Below, piece after piece: positions 31,929-41,693 of a stretch of 64,000 bases of DNA. The notes under the pieces were generated by a model, which was not told the DNA's origin, searched no databases, and saw nothing but the letters and a program-made list of their open reading frames with translations. Source of the DNA: Dehalobacter alkaniphilus (lineage in GTDB: Bacteria > Bacillota > Desulfitobacteriia > Desulfitobacteriales > Syntrophobotulaceae); the NCBI GenBank assembly GCA_040500365.1, contig CP148031.1:2976001-3040000 (forward strand). Direction: 5' to 3'. Position numbers and translations under genes: made by a program. Each line of letters begins with the position of its first letter. The stretch's first letter is position 1.

Positions 31929-32771
31929 TTACTCCAGCTGGATAGCTGCTCCAACTGTTCCCGGTCCTGTATGAGCACCTATTACGGCTCCAACCTGCGC
32001 AAACATCTCTGCCGGTTTTTGAAATGCATTCTCCAGTTCTTCTTTCAAATATAGTCCTGCCTGGGGAGCCGCTCCATGCGCAACGGCAAATTTAATATTT
32101 GTCCTTCTCCCAGCGAAGTCCTGAAATGCCTTGACAATGCTTTTTAAAGCTTTCTCCTGACTCCGGACTTTGCCAAAATTCTGGTAAACTCCGTCATCAC
32201 CTACCCGGATTACCGGTTTGATATTCAGCAGTGTCCCCATAAACCCTGATACTCTGCCGATTCTTCCGCCTTTTTGGAGGTATTCCAGCGTATTTAAGGT
32301 AAAAAGCGTTTCAATGCTATTTCTGGCCTGTTGAAGCTTATCCAAAACTTGAACTGATTCCAAACCCTCTTTGATAGCTTTGGATGCCTCCATTACCATC
32401 AAGCCCAGACCGAGGCTTATGGTCTTAGAATCCACTAGATGAATGGCACCTTTTATTTTCTCTTTGGCCAGATGGGCCGCGTTCAACGTACCGCTTAAGC
32501 CGGAAGAAATATGAATGGAAATAACCTCCTGATATTCTTCAAGAAGCATCGAGTATAACGAAACAAACTGTTCCGGGGAAGGCTGAGAGGTTTTCGGAAG
32601 CTCTTCTTCCTGTTCTAGACACCGATAAAATTCTTTGGGGCTAATTTCTCCATCCACAAAACTTTTTTCCCCAAATAGAATTTTAAGAGGAATAACATGG
32701 GCAAGACATTTTTTCGATAGTTCGTCCGGCAAATCCGCAGTGCTGTCAGTGACCAAAGCAATTTTTTTCAT
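31929..32771 (-). CDS. DegV-family fatty-acid-binding protein
   Basis: A 280-residue protein with the DegV signatures ALVTDSTADLPDEL, TSQPSPEQF, ISIHISSGLSGTLNAA and EYLQKGGRIGRV, and an end with IGAHTGPGTVG. Family members bind a fatty acid in a deep pocket, and some (FakB) present it to a fatty-acid kinase. No FakA gene is near. AGGATGAAGT precedes the ATG. Confidence 0.94.
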   Translation of the reverse strand: MKKIALVTDSTADLPDELSKKCLAHVIPLKILFGEKSFVDGEISPKEFYRCLEQEEELPKTSQPSPEQFVSLYSMLLEEYQEVISIHISSGLSGTLNAAHLAKEKIKGAIHLVDSKTISLGLGLMVMEASKAIKEGLESVQVLDKLQQARNSIETLFTLNTLEYLQKGGRIGRVSGFMGTLLNIKPVIRVGDDGVYQNFGKVRSQEKALKSIVKAFQDFAGRRTNIKFAVAHGAAPQAGLYLKEELENAFQKPAEMFAQVGAVIGAHTGPGTVGAAIQLE

Positions 32772-33016
32772 ACTTCATCCTACTTTCTCTCTTGAAATAT
32801 AATCTGTTCCATCTCTTTATATGTCTCTTCTTATATCTCTCCATATCATCCCAATATATCAATCACGGAAGATTCACTGCCGCAACATTAGATTCCCCGA
32901 CCCGGGCACCTCTGACAATGATAAGCTTAAGCTCATACATTTGTCCGTTTGTATTATTCTCTATATTCCGCCATTATCCCTTTAAAATCAAGCAATCCGT
33001 TTGGGATAAATCGGTG
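32772..33016. other. Intergenic region with no gene found
   Basis: AT- and pyrimidine-rich, with no ORF having a ribosome site. A short minus-strand frame reading MYELKLIIVRGARVGESN (about 32868-32942) has no Shine-Dalgarno sequence and may be a gene remnant. The part next to degV is probably its promoter region. Confidence 0.5.
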
Positions 33017-33052
33017 TCAAAAGGGATGCATCCTTCTGATTGGATACATCCC
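33017..33052 (-). terminator. Terminator of the two-component/lipoprotein operon
   Basis: GGGATGCATCC (33023-33033) pairs with GGATACATCCC (33042-33052), one mismatch. On the minus strand TTTTGAC follows. Confidence 0.7.
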
Positions 33053-33106
33053 TCAGTTTTTTGATTCAAACAAACCAAAATCCTTCTCGCAAAGCCTATT
33101 TCTGAC

Positions 33107-33622
33107 TTACGTCGTTTGCTGCGACGTTAATTCCACGTATACTGCGTTGGATTCTTCTGAAGTATTCAGTTCTTTCACCCATATTCTCAGGATATTGCCT
33201 GCTTTTAAATCACTCAGATTAATGCTGGTTTCCTGAGCGCTATCTGCGCCCGCCGTTCTACTGAAAATTGGTGTATCTTCAGCAATGACAATTGTATAGT
33301 TCATTCCGGTCGCCTTATCATTCATTTCCCGTGCCGGCGAAGTTCCTGCACTCGTATCTCCTTTTTCCAGCGGAGCTGCTTTCTGTTCGCTTTGTGAAGA
33401 ATCCGAAGATTGCAGTTCTGTGACGACCAGCTGTTTTTCACCCACACTGACCACTTTTCCGAGTAAATCCATCTGCCGGGTTGGCCGGACTCCCTCGGTC
33501 TGTGTGCTTTCCATCTGCGCTGTTACCGTGTCGTCCGTCGCCGTCGAAGAAGTACTTGCCGAACACCCTGTCAACACGATCAGTAAGGTAACAAGTCCCA
33601 CAACCAATAACTTCTTTTTCAC
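33107..33622 (-). CDS. Lipoprotein of unknown function in a two-component operon
   Basis: A 171-residue protein with lipoprotein signal LLIVLTGC (modified Cys near residue 20). A Ser/Thr-rich linker leads to a probable small beta-barrel: LLGKVVSVGEKQLVVTEL, then NYTIVIAEDTPIF and DLKAGNILRIWVKEL, an OB-like strand pattern. It starts 21 bp after the histidine kinase stop and is the last gene of the unit. It may be a target or an accessory sensor of that system. No family recognised. Confidence 0.75.
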   Translation of the reverse strand: MKKKLLVVGLVTLLIVLTGCSASTSSTATDDTVTAQMESTQTEGVRPTRQMDLLGKVVSVGEKQLVVTELQSSDSSQSEQKAAPLEKGDTSAGTSPAREMNDKATGMNYTIVIAEDTPIFSRTAGADSAQETSINLSDLKAGNILRIWVKELNTSEESNAVYVELTSQQTT

Positions 33623-33643
33623 TCACAAATTCCTCTTTTCTTG

Positions 33644-35122
33644 TTATTCCGCTAGATCTACCTCAAACCAAAACTCGACGCCATTTTCCACGTTTTGAAC
33701 CCCATATGCATTGCCATGCTGTTCCTGAGTGGCCCGGACGATGGATAAGCCAAGGCCCGTGCCGCCATAAGAGCGGGTTCTTGCTTTGTCCACCTTATAA
33801 AAGCTGGTCCAAATCTTATCCAAAGCTTCTTCTGGAATGGGAGTACCGGAGTTGAAAACGCTTACTCTGGCTTTTTGTCCTGTTTTTTCGAGCTTGACTT
33901 TAATTTCTTTGCGCTGGTCTGTATGATTGATCGCATTGACCAGATAGTTCACGATGATCTGTTCAATCCTGTCGATATCGGCATTAACCGTAAATCTATC
34001 CTGGATTTCCTGGGTCAGCTGAATATTTTTCTCTTTGATCAGCAGCATATTCTTTCTGAGAACAAATTCAACCAGTTCGTTTAAGTCAAAATCTGTTTTT
34101 TCCAGCCGGGTGTAGCCCGCATCGATCTGCGATAACTCCAGGAGCTGTTTGACAAGCTTATTCATCTTGGCGCTTTCATCAATGATCACATTACAATAGA
34201 AGTCTTTATCGTCTTCACTTTCATTGACATTGACCTTGAGTCCCTCGGCATAACCCTGGATCAATGCAATCGGCGTCTTTAGCTCATGTGAAACATTGGA
34301 AATAAATTCTTTCCTCATGTCGTCTATTTTTCTTTCTCTTTCGATATCCTCCATGAGCTTTTCATTGGCCTGCCGGAGTTCATTGATCGATTTCTCCAAT
34401 TGGGTGGAAAGCGAGTTAATGCTTGACCCAAGTTCGCCAATTTCGTCGTAGGTCCGCACTGGGTATTTTTTGCCAAAATCCAGTTTGACCATGGCCTGGG
34501 CAATCTCATTCAGACGAAGAATGGGTTTGGTAAATCTATCTGTAAAGAAAAATACGATCAGCACCCCGATAACCATAATAAACAAACCCGTAATAAGAGA
34601 AAACTTATTGGCAATTGCCGCACTTTCCTCGATCGCGACCACCGGAGTGTTCAGGTACAGATAGTCTCCGTTATTTAACTGTCCAACCAGATTAATAAAA
34701 TCGGAATTCAGTCTGCGGTCGGTGGATTTAACAATCACAGGCTGCGTGGAGTTCTGAGCATCTTTGAGGATGGTAATATCAGGAATAAACGCATAATCCG
34801 AGCCTCCGGGCTTTTTGAATGGCTCATGGAAAAATTCTTCTTCTTTTAACGAAGAAATATATTTGATATACATTGATGAATCAAGAATCGTAATGTTCAG
34901 ACCTTCAGTCCTCTCCATTTTTTCCAGGTTGAGCAAGATATCGAACGGCTCGCCGTCATAGATTTCATTGATCTCCCGGTAATGCGCCTTCAAGGTATTT
35001 TCCTTGTTTAAGTAGTAATACTTTACAAGGAACTGGTCATTTAAAAACCACGAAAGCAAAACATACAATAGAGTTAAACAACTTATGGCAGTGAATAGTT
35101 TTAGTTTGATTGATGATTTCAT
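33644..35122 (-). CDS. Sensor histidine kinase with HAMP domain
   Basis: A 492-residue kinase with TM1 at about 8-27, an extracytoplasmic sensor (about 28-172) and TM2 at about 173-193. HAMP and a coiled linker (about 194-270) are followed by HisKA with His279 (NVSHELKTPIALIQGY) and HATPase with NYLVNAINHT and GTGLGLSIVRA. The N-box is normal. Sixteen bp separate it from the regulator upstream. The sensor domain is acidic and has no recognisable ligand motif. Confidence 0.94.
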   Translation of the reverse strand: MKSSIKLKLFTAISCLTLLYVLLSWFLNDQFLVKYYYLNKENTLKAHYREINEIYDGEPFDILLNLEKMERTEGLNITILDSSMYIKYISSLKEEEFFHEPFKKPGGSDYAFIPDITILKDAQNSTQPVIVKSTDRRLNSDFINLVGQLNNGDYLYLNTPVVAIEESAAIANKFSLITGLFIMVIGVLIVFFFTDRFTKPILRLNEIAQAMVKLDFGKKYPVRTYDEIGELGSSINSLSTQLEKSINELRQANEKLMEDIERERKIDDMRKEFISNVSHELKTPIALIQGYAEGLKVNVNESEDDKDFYCNVIIDESAKMNKLVKQLLELSQIDAGYTRLEKTDFDLNELVEFVLRKNMLLIKEKNIQLTQEIQDRFTVNADIDRIEQIIVNYLVNAINHTDQRKEIKVKLEKTGQKARVSVFNSGTPIPEEALDKIWTSFYKVDKARTRSYGGTGLGLSIVRATQEQHGNAYGVQNVENGVEFWFEVDLAE

Positions 35123-35138
35123 TAGAATTACCTCAAAT

Positions 35139-35813
35139 TCAGATTATCTCAAATCTGTATCCCAGTCCTCTGACGGTTTGAATAAAGTCTCCTTTGATCC
35201 CTAATTTGTACCTTAACCGTTTGATGTGGGTGTCCACAGTTCTGGCGTCGCCATAATAATCGTAATCCCAGACTGAATTCAAGATCTGTTCCCTCGATAC
35301 AGCCAGGCTTTCATTGTCTACCAGATATAAAAGCAGTTCATATTCCTTCGGGCTTAAATCTACCCGTTCTCCATCAATACTTACGACCCGCCTGTTTTTA
35401 TCAATCTCCAGGCCGTTAAGGTTTTTAACGCTAGCCTTCGGATCACTGGTTCTGCGAAGAAGGGCCTGCACCCGCGCGACCAGGATCAGCGGACTGAAAG
35501 GTTTCGTAATATATTCATCTGCGCCCAGATCAAAACCGAACAGCTCATCCGATTCCTCAGATCTTGCCGTCAGCATGATGACCGGAGTCTGGCCGCTCTT
35601 TCGGATTTCCCTGCATACCGTCCATCCATCCGTCTCGGGCATCATGACATCCAGGATAGCCAGGCTGATATGCTGTCCGGAATGAATAATATCCAGGGCC
35701 TGTTTCCCATCTTCCGCTTCGATGACGGTATACCCTTCCTTTTTTAAAAAATCAGCAACCAGTTTCCTCATTCTGGCTTCATCGTCTGCGATAAGTATAT
35801 TCCCTGCAGTCAT
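35139..35813 (-). CDS. OmpR/PhoB-family response regulator
   Basis: A 224-residue protein with receiver Asp55 (LAILDVMMPETDG), Lys in TKPFSP and winged helix DLSPKEYELLLYLVDN ... DARTVDTHIKRLRYKLG. First gene of a regulator, kinase, lipoprotein operon. Confidence 0.95.
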   Translation of the reverse strand: MTAGNILIADDEARMRKLVADFLKKEGYTVIEAEDGKQALDIIHSGQHISLAILDVMMPETDGWTVCREIRKSGQTPVIMLTARSEESDELFGFDLGADEYITKPFSPLILVARVQALLRRTSDPKASVKNLNGLEIDKNRRVVSIDGERVDLSPKEYELLLYLVDNESLAVSREQILNSVWDYDYYGDARTVDTHIKRLRYKLGIKGDFIQTVRGLGYRFEII

Positions 35814-35945
35814 TGCCTAACCCCCTTTAGGTTTTCCCAACAGTCCATGATTCTATTTGTTTCAGGAGGGATTGTATCCCTGGATGATATTCTAAGGAAT
35901 GAATGTGTACATTTCGTGAACAATCGATTAATATTCTGTGAAAAT

Positions 35946-37124
35946 TCAGATCTTTGAGCCGACATGGCTTATTGCGTTCTTACCAACCCTTTTGGACTGA
36001 TACAGGCCAGCATCGGCGGTCTCAATCAGATTCTGGGCTGTCCTGCCATCTTCCGGATAAGCAGCTAGTCCTATAGAAACCGAAATATCCGGTTCTTCAC
36101 TGACTCTCTTTCTGAACCGTTCGGCGATAATCAGGGCATCCGTTATTTTAGTTTTCGGCAAAATGACCAGGAACTCATCTCCGCCGTAACGACCAAGTAT
36201 GTCAAACTCCCTGATATTTTCCTTGGCAATACTAACGACCTTTTTGAGAACCATGTCCCCGACAACATGTCCCCGGTTATCATTAATGCTTTTAAAATTA
36301 TCAATGTCAAAAAGCATGAGAGTGAATTCGCCTGTCTTGGGATCATCAATCAGGTTTTTAAAATAATTCATAATCCCCTTTTTATTATATGCATCGACCA
36401 GGGGATCTCTCTGGACCATGTTGAGCAGGTGTTCATTGTGCAATTCCATTTCCAGCATTTTTCTCTTTACTTCGTAGTTGATGGTCTTATTGATGTTCAC
36501 TAGCTTCTCTTCAGCGTTCGCCAATTTTAAACGATACGGTTCCTTTAATGTTTTTTGGATATAACAGTAAAACAGCAGGTACCCGGCAAACTGACATAAC
36601 GGAATCAAGAAAGAGGAATTGGTAGGAAACTCATATTGGAGCAGCTGTCCAAAACCCATAAATATGACTCCCCAGGTCAATGATATCTGCTTTTCACCGA
36701 GGAATTTATGCAGCAATATAATAATGCCGGCGGCCAGGACGACAGCCGCTCCGCTTAAGAATTCCGTCATCGTCAGAATAACCGGCAAGTGGTCCGCATT
36801 CATGACCGTGAAAAGTACCAGAAAGGGGAAAATCACGCTCAAAGCGGCAGATGCAGCGTAATTCTTCCACCGCCATGATAATATCAGTATAAGCAACAAG
36901 CAGAGAAAAGCAAAATTTGTATGATGAAGCACTTTAATACCCAGTACCATATCAGGATAAGCTATACTAAGCAGCGCCAAGAGAAACGGCGCAATAAAAC
37001 TGAATCCAAAAAGAGCCGAAAAACTCTTCTCCTTGTTCATGGTAAATACAAATGCCAAATTCAGAAAAGAAAAACATAAAATGATAATGACTGCAGCCTG
37101 ATCATTTAAATAGGCATAGAACAT
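35946..37124 (-). CDS. Membrane diguanylate cyclase
   Basis: A 392-residue protein. Six or seven TM helices occupy the first 190 residues (no cytoplasmic sensor family recognised), a coiled linker spans 195-235 and a GGDEF domain follows. The active-site loop is intact (GGDEF, residues 314-318). The inhibitory I-site RxxD is present five residues before it (REFD, 305-308), so the enzyme should make cyclic di-GMP and be limited by its product. It stands alone, divergent from the aminotransferase. Ligand unknown. Confidence 0.93.
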   Translation of the reverse strand: MFYAYLNDQAAVIIILCFSFLNLAFVFTMNKEKSFSALFGFSFIAPFLLALLSIAYPDMVLGIKVLHHTNFAFLCLLLILILSWRWKNYAASAALSVIFPFLVLFTVMNADHLPVILTMTEFLSGAAVVLAAGIIILLHKFLGEKQISLTWGVIFMGFGQLLQYEFPTNSSFLIPLCQFAGYLLFYCYIQKTLKEPYRLKLANAEEKLVNINKTINYEVKRKMLEMELHNEHLLNMVQRDPLVDAYNKKGIMNYFKNLIDDPKTGEFTLMLFDIDNFKSINDNRGHVVGDMVLKKVVSIAKENIREFDILGRYGGDEFLVILPKTKITDALIIAERFRKRVSEEPDISVSIGLAAYPEDGRTAQNLIETADAGLYQSKRVGKNAISHVGSKI

Positions 37125-37321
37125 TTTAATCCCTCAAATCTTTTCTCGTCTGATTAACTATAAAATTCGACATTTTCTTCTATATTCCTGTTTTCTCTTA
37201 TTCTTGACGTTTTTTTCATCGATACGAACATTTTGCCGGACTTCAGCAAATAGACTTTTTTGTCAAGATGAAATGAGGTAAAATAATACCAGTAACAATA
37301 TGATGATGCCCTAAAGGAGAA

Positions 37322-38515
37322 ATGTGCGTGTTTTCGGAAAAAGTAATCAATAATTTAAAGAATGCCTCCTGGATTAGAGCAATGTTTGAGGAAGGCGAAA
37401 GACTCGCCAAAATTTATGGACGCGAAAACGTCTATGACTTCAGTTTGGGCAATCCCTTTTCTGAGCCGCCAGAAGAGGTCATTGAATCTCTGAAAAATTA
37501 TGTCACCGGGAATTATAAAGGAATTCATAAATACATGAACAATGCCGGCTATCCCGAAGTCAGAGAAAAAATTGCCCAGTCGCTCCAGAGTGACAGCCAG
37601 ATCGGACTTACACAAAATAATATTATCATGACGGTCGGGGCTGCCGGCGGGCTGAATGTTGTCCTGAAAGCGCTTCTGAATCCCGGTGAAGAGGTTATTA
37701 TCTTCGCTCCTTATTTTGTGGAATATATTTTCTATACGGATAACCATGGTGGGAAACCGATCATTGTGCCGCCGGACCCCCGGACACTCGAGCCGGACTT
37801 GGATGCCCTAGAAAAAGCGATTTCGCCCAAAACAAAGGCGATTGTCATCAATACCCCGAATAATCCAACCGGCATTGTCTACAGCAAGGAGAAGCTGGAA
37901 CAAATCAAAGGAATCCTGCAGAAAAAAGAAAACGAATACAGTACGATCATCTATATTATCTCCGATCAGCCCTACGACCAGATTGTCTATGACGGGATGA
38001 AAATTCCGAACATCCTGTCGATTTTTGAAAACAGCATTATTGTCAATTCCTTCAGTAAATCACTCGGCCTTGCCGGAGAGAGAATAGGATATATTGCAGC
38101 GAGCAGCAGAATTAAAGACGCTGACGTGCTGAATGACGCCTTAAGCTTTTGCAACCGAACGCTGGGGTTTGTCAATGCTCCCGGATTGTTCCAGAAAGTT
38201 ATCGGTGATTCTCTGGACGTCAAAACAGATACCGCAGACTATCAAAAGAAAAGAGATTATTTATATGAGCATCTGACTGCGCTTGGTTTTGAATGTGTCA
38301 AACCGCAGGGAGCATTCTATCTTTTCCCCAAAACACTGATCGAGGACGATGTTGAATTTGTCAAAAGAGCCGTTAAATATAATTTACTGCTTGTCCCAGG
38401 AAGAGGATTTGGCTGTCCCGGTCATATCAGAATCTCTTATTGCGTCAGTATGGATACCATCGTAAATTCCATTTCCGCGTTCGAAAAACTGGTGCAGGAA
38501 TTCAGATCCCGATAA
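37322..38515 (+). CDS. PLP-dependent aminotransferase, class I
   Basis: A 397-residue fold-type I aminotransferase. The PLP lysine is Lys246 (VNSFSKSLGLAGERIGY). NTPNNPTG and the terminal phosphate-binding Arg region PGHIRISYC are present. The N-terminal IYGRENVYDFSLGNPF is typical of aspartate- or alanine-type enzymes of anaerobes. The ATG lies only three bases after AAAGGAG, so the GTG two codons on (37328) may be the true start. Substrate unknown. Confidence 0.9.
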   Translation: MCVFSEKVINNLKNASWIRAMFEEGERLAKIYGRENVYDFSLGNPFSEPPEEVIESLKNYVTGNYKGIHKYMNNAGYPEVREKIAQSLQSDSQIGLTQNNIIMTVGAAGGLNVVLKALLNPGEEVIIFAPYFVEYIFYTDNHGGKPIIVPPDPRTLEPDLDALEKAISPKTKAIVINTPNNPTGIVYSKEKLEQIKGILQKKENEYSTIIYIISDQPYDQIVYDGMKIPNILSIFENSIIVNSFSKSLGLAGERIGYIAASSRIKDADVLNDALSFCNRTLGFVNAPGLFQKVIGDSLDVKTDTADYQKKRDYLYEHLTALGFECVKPQGAFYLFPKTLIEDDVEFVKRAVKYNLLLVPGRGFGCPGHIRISYCVSMDTIVNSISAFEKLVQEFRSR

Positions 38516-38562
38516 CTGATCGAAACGAGTTCCTGTAAAGGGATTGCTTTCGTATAAGCGAC

Positions 38563-38616
38563 ATAAGAATAAACCTCGCATCGTTCCATAAGAAACGGTG
38601 CGAGGTTTATTCTTAT
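38563..38616. terminator. Bidirectional terminator between aminotransferase and htrA
   Basis: ATAAGAATAAACCTCGCA and its exact complement (18 bp) form a long stem with additional CGTT/AACG pairs inside. Confidence 0.9.
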
Positions 38617-38637
38617 CTAATCGCTAAGGCCGGCTGC

Positions 38638-39852
38638 TCAGGATTTTAATTCTGCCAGTGTAACCTTAACGTCTTTTGTGTTCTCCTGACGATAATAGGT
38701 AATGGTGACCGTATCTCCGACCTCAAATTTAAACAATTCATGGGTCATTTCAAGAGAACTGGTGATCTCAACACCATTGACTTTCGTAATGACATCTCCG
38801 GCACGAATCCCGGCTTTATAGGCAGGCCCTCCGGTTGAGACCGCTGAGATATAGGCGCCAGCAGGCCAGCTCTGCTGAGAAGCCCATTCAACAGTATACC
38901 GTTCGTCGATCGAGACCAGAATGCCTGGATGGGCAGCATAGCCTTTCTTGATCAGCTGTTGGATCGTTGGCCAGGCGTCCGTAATCGGAATCGCGAAGCC
39001 CATTCCTTCATAGCCGGTGTCCTGGTTTTTAGCTGCATTAATGCCAACGACCTTTCCATGATAATCTACCAGCGGTCCTCCGCTGTTTCCGGGGTTGATC
39101 GCCGCATCGGTCTGAATCAGATTAAAACTTGCTTCTCCCTGCAGTTCCAGAAAACGGTTCGTCGCTGAAATCACACCCGTCGTCACAGAGCGGGCAAAAT
39201 CTTCTCCACCTGGATTCCCAATCGCAACCACAGGTTCTCCGACTTGAAGTGTGCTGGAATCTCCGAGACTGACTGCAGTCAGTTTGTCGGCGGATATTTG
39301 AACAACGGCCAGATCTGTCCGCGCATCTACTCCCACGAGTTTACCTGTGATATTACGCCCGTCAGCGAGACTTACCACCAGTTTCTCGGCACCTTCAATA
39401 ACGTGATTGTTGGTCACAATAAGCCCTTTCTGCGCATCGATAATAAAGCCCGATCCGCTGGCTACTTCGGCAAGCTCACTTGACCGGCCAAATATATTGC
39501 CGCCGCTCTGGAAATTGGCAATCCCCACGACAGCCGGACCTATTTTTTTCGAAATTTCTACCACCGGATACGTGTTGCCATTACCGTCTGTACTCGTGTT
39601 CGCGACCGCCGAGGTTGTGACGAGTGAATTTGTGTTAGCCGAACTGCCACTCTGGTTCTGGATACTCATGATTTCCGGATAGATTACCGGGGCTAAAGTG
39701 AGAGAGGCTGTCCCACCCAACAAGGCGCTGACGATCGCGACAACCGCAATAACCATGACCCCCGGTTTCTTTCTCTGCGGCCGCTCACCATTGTACGGAT
39801 AGTCGTGATAAGCGTTATAGTCTTTATAATGGTTATCGTTGTTAAAGTCCAC
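38638..39852 (-). CDS. htrA: HtrA/DegP-type membrane serine protease
   Basis: About 404 residues. A short Asn/Tyr-rich cytoplasmic head is followed by one TM helix (about 32-54), a trypsin-like domain with His in NNHVIEG, Asp in DARTDLAVV and Ser in GNSGGPL, and one PDZ domain ending VTLAELKS. It degrades misfolded proteins outside the membrane. The GTG at 39852 has AGGTGGGG about eight bases upstream. The frame's first GTG (39864) lies inside that ribosome site, so I prefer the shorter form. Confidence 0.94.
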   Translation of the reverse strand: MDFNNDNHYKDYNAYHDYPYNGERPQRKKPGVMVIAVVAIVSALLGGTASLTLAPVIYPEIMSIQNQSGSSANTNSLVTTSAVANTSTDGNGNTYPVVEISKKIGPAVVGIANFQSGGNIFGRSSELAEVASGSGFIIDAQKGLIVTNNHVIEGAEKLVVSLADGRNITGKLVGVDARTDLAVVQISADKLTAVSLGDSSTLQVGEPVVAIGNPGGEDFARSVTTGVISATNRFLELQGEASFNLIQTDAAINPGNSGGPLVDYHGKVVGINAAKNQDTGYEGMGFAIPITDAWPTIQQLIKKGYAAHPGILVSIDERYTVEWASQQSWPAGAYISAVSTGGPAYKAGIRAGDVITKVNGVEITSSLEMTHELFKFEVGDTVTITYYRQENTKDVKVTLAELKS

Positions 39853-40030
39853 GTCATTCCCCACCTTTTTAAATTAAACTTACTTATGCAAAATAATCGG
39901 GTTACAGATTATTTATTATTGTAATCATTATTTATGACAATCCTGTGAACTTTTGTTTACAGAATTGTGAAAAATGGCCCCTAAAAATCCGTTCTTAAAT
40001 TTTTCTGTTTACATCACATCTCATCTCATC

Positions 40031-40801
40031 TTATGACCTGCCCATAAAGTACCGTTCTCCGCATTTCGGACATCTTTGCAATGAAATCGGCACCTCAAGC
40101 CCGCATTGGTTAAGCAGTTCAGCATCCGCCAATATCTCGGCAGCCTCTCCGTCGGCAGCAATTTCGCCGTCTTTGATCACGATGACTCTCTGGCTGATGT
40201 CCAGGATCATATCGAGATCGTGGCTCGTAATGATTTTGGTATGTTCAAAACAATTCAGTAGATTGATGACTCTGCGGCGGGATCTCGGGTCAAGCGATGC
40301 AGTCGGCTCGTCCATGATCAGGACATCGGGCTGCATGGAAAGAACAGACGCAATCGCCGCTGCCCTTTTTTCGCCGCCGGACAGTTTAAAAGGCGGCCGG
40401 TCTTTCAGATGTAGGATGCCGACCATTTCCAAAGCTTGAAGAACCCTGCTTTCTACTTCCTTTTCATCATAACGGTAATTCCGGGGACCAAAGGCCACAT
40501 CGTCATAGACCGTCGACATAAAAAGCTGGTCATCCGGGTCCTGGAAAACCATTCCGAGTCTTTGGCGGATTAACGGCAGTGTTTTTTTGGTAACGTGAAT
40601 ATCGCCTACCAGCACCTCTCCGCTGCTCGGAAAAAGAACGCCCATCAGTAGCATGAGCAGGGTGGATTTTCCTGCGCCGTTTGCACCGACAATGCCGACC
40701 GACTCCCCATGATGAATCGTGAATGAGATATCCTTAACCGCCTTGTTGCCGTCCGGATAAACATAATTAATGGTTCTGGCCTCTAACTTATGATGGCTCA
40801 T
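40031..40801 (-). CDS. cbiO: Cobalt/nickel ECF transporter ATPase
   Basis: A 256-residue ABC ATPase: Walker A GANGAGKST, Q-loop VFQDPDDQLF, signature LSGGEKRAAAIASVL, Walker B VLIMDEPTASLD, and His in ITSHDLDMI. DPDDQ is typical of ECF/Cbi ATPases. The C-terminus carries an unusual tail, RCPKCGERYFMG, with one CxxC pair. The start is one base past the cbiQ stop, with AGGAGTG inside the end of cbiQ, so translation is coupled. Confidence 0.94.
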   Translation of the reverse strand: MSHHKLEARTINYVYPDGNKAVKDISFTIHHGESVGIVGANGAGKSTLLMLLMGVLFPSSGEVLVGDIHVTKKTLPLIRQRLGMVFQDPDDQLFMSTVYDDVAFGPRNYRYDEKEVESRVLQALEMVGILHLKDRPPFKLSGGEKRAAAIASVLSMQPDVLIMDEPTASLDPRSRRRVINLLNCFEHTKIITSHDLDMILDISQRVIVIKDGEIAADGEAAEILADAELLNQCGLEVPISLQRCPKCGERYFMGRS

Positions 40802-41611
40802 TTAGCTTATCACTCCTGATATTAATAGACCGATCACCAATGGAATATTAACCATTCTCACTAAAATGAAAAATAACAGCCAGCCGCCAAAATAAGCTCC
40901 GTCCCTTATAGTTACCCGGGTGTCGGCTCCTGTATAGTATTCCCCTGTAAAACCGCGTACAGACATTGCCTGATACACTCTCTCGGCCCTGTCAATCGTC
41001 CGCAGGAGCAGCTGACCAACGAGCGTTCCCCAAACACCAGGGTGAATACCTTTCTGCTGGGGGGCCCGAAGCTTATATGCCCTTATGCTTCTGGATACTT
41101 CCTCGATTAGTACGGAAATATACCTGTATGTCAGCAGCAGCTGCAAAACAAAAAGCCGCGGAACTTTCAGCATACGCAAACTGGCGGCAAGTTTATCCAT
41201 TCCTGTCGTACAAATAAGAATCAGAGCAGCCGTGATCGTCAAGAGACTTTTCAGCAGGATTGAAGCGAAAGTAATCCACCCTCTGGACAATGCAAGTCCG
41301 CCCACTGTAATGACTTGCGAATCAAAAAACGGGTTTAAAATACCGATTGCAATAATAAACGGTTCGATCAGAAGTAATCTTGCCAACACCTGTTTGACCG
41401 GCAGCTCTGCAAGAAAAAAAACTACCACCGGGTAGAAAACCATGGGCAGCAAACCAATAATTTCGTGCCTGTCATATGAGACCACGACAAATAAGTAGGC
41501 GATCGTCGTCAATATCTTAATCAGTGGATGAAGCTTATGGACAAACGTGTCCTTACAGGCCAGATCATCCATAAGCCTCATGTTGTACAACGAACTTGTA
41601 AAATCAGCCAT
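40802..41611 (-). CDS. cbiQ: Cobalt/nickel ECF transporter membrane coupling protein
   Basis: A 269-residue T-component with five or so TM helices. The coupling helices carry the conserved Ala-Arg-Gly-like motifs: SIRAYKLRAPQ and RVYQAMSVRGFTGE. HKLHPLIKIL near the N-terminus is a family hallmark. It joins CbiMN to CbiO. Confidence 0.93.
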   Translation of the reverse strand: MADFTSSLYNMRLMDDLACKDTFVHKLHPLIKILTTIAYLFVVVSYDRHEIIGLLPMVFYPVVVFFLAELPVKQVLARLLLIEPFIIAIGILNPFFDSQVITVGGLALSRGWITFASILLKSLLTITAALILICTTGMDKLAASLRMLKVPRLFVLQLLLTYRYISVLIEEVSRSIRAYKLRAPQQKGIHPGVWGTLVGQLLLRTIDRAERVYQAMSVRGFTGEYYTGADTRVTIRDGAYFGGWLLFFILVRMVNIPLVIGLLISGVIS

Positions 41612-41693
41612 TATTGCTTTTCAATCCTACTTCCGGAATATACTAGTTTAAGGCAAGGATATCGTTTGATATCGTTCCCCGCCTCAAGATGGT

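Noticed and set aside
32868..32942. 25-codon minus-strand frame reading MYELKLIIVRGARVGESN
   Set aside because: No ribosome site and no downstream partner; at most a remnant.
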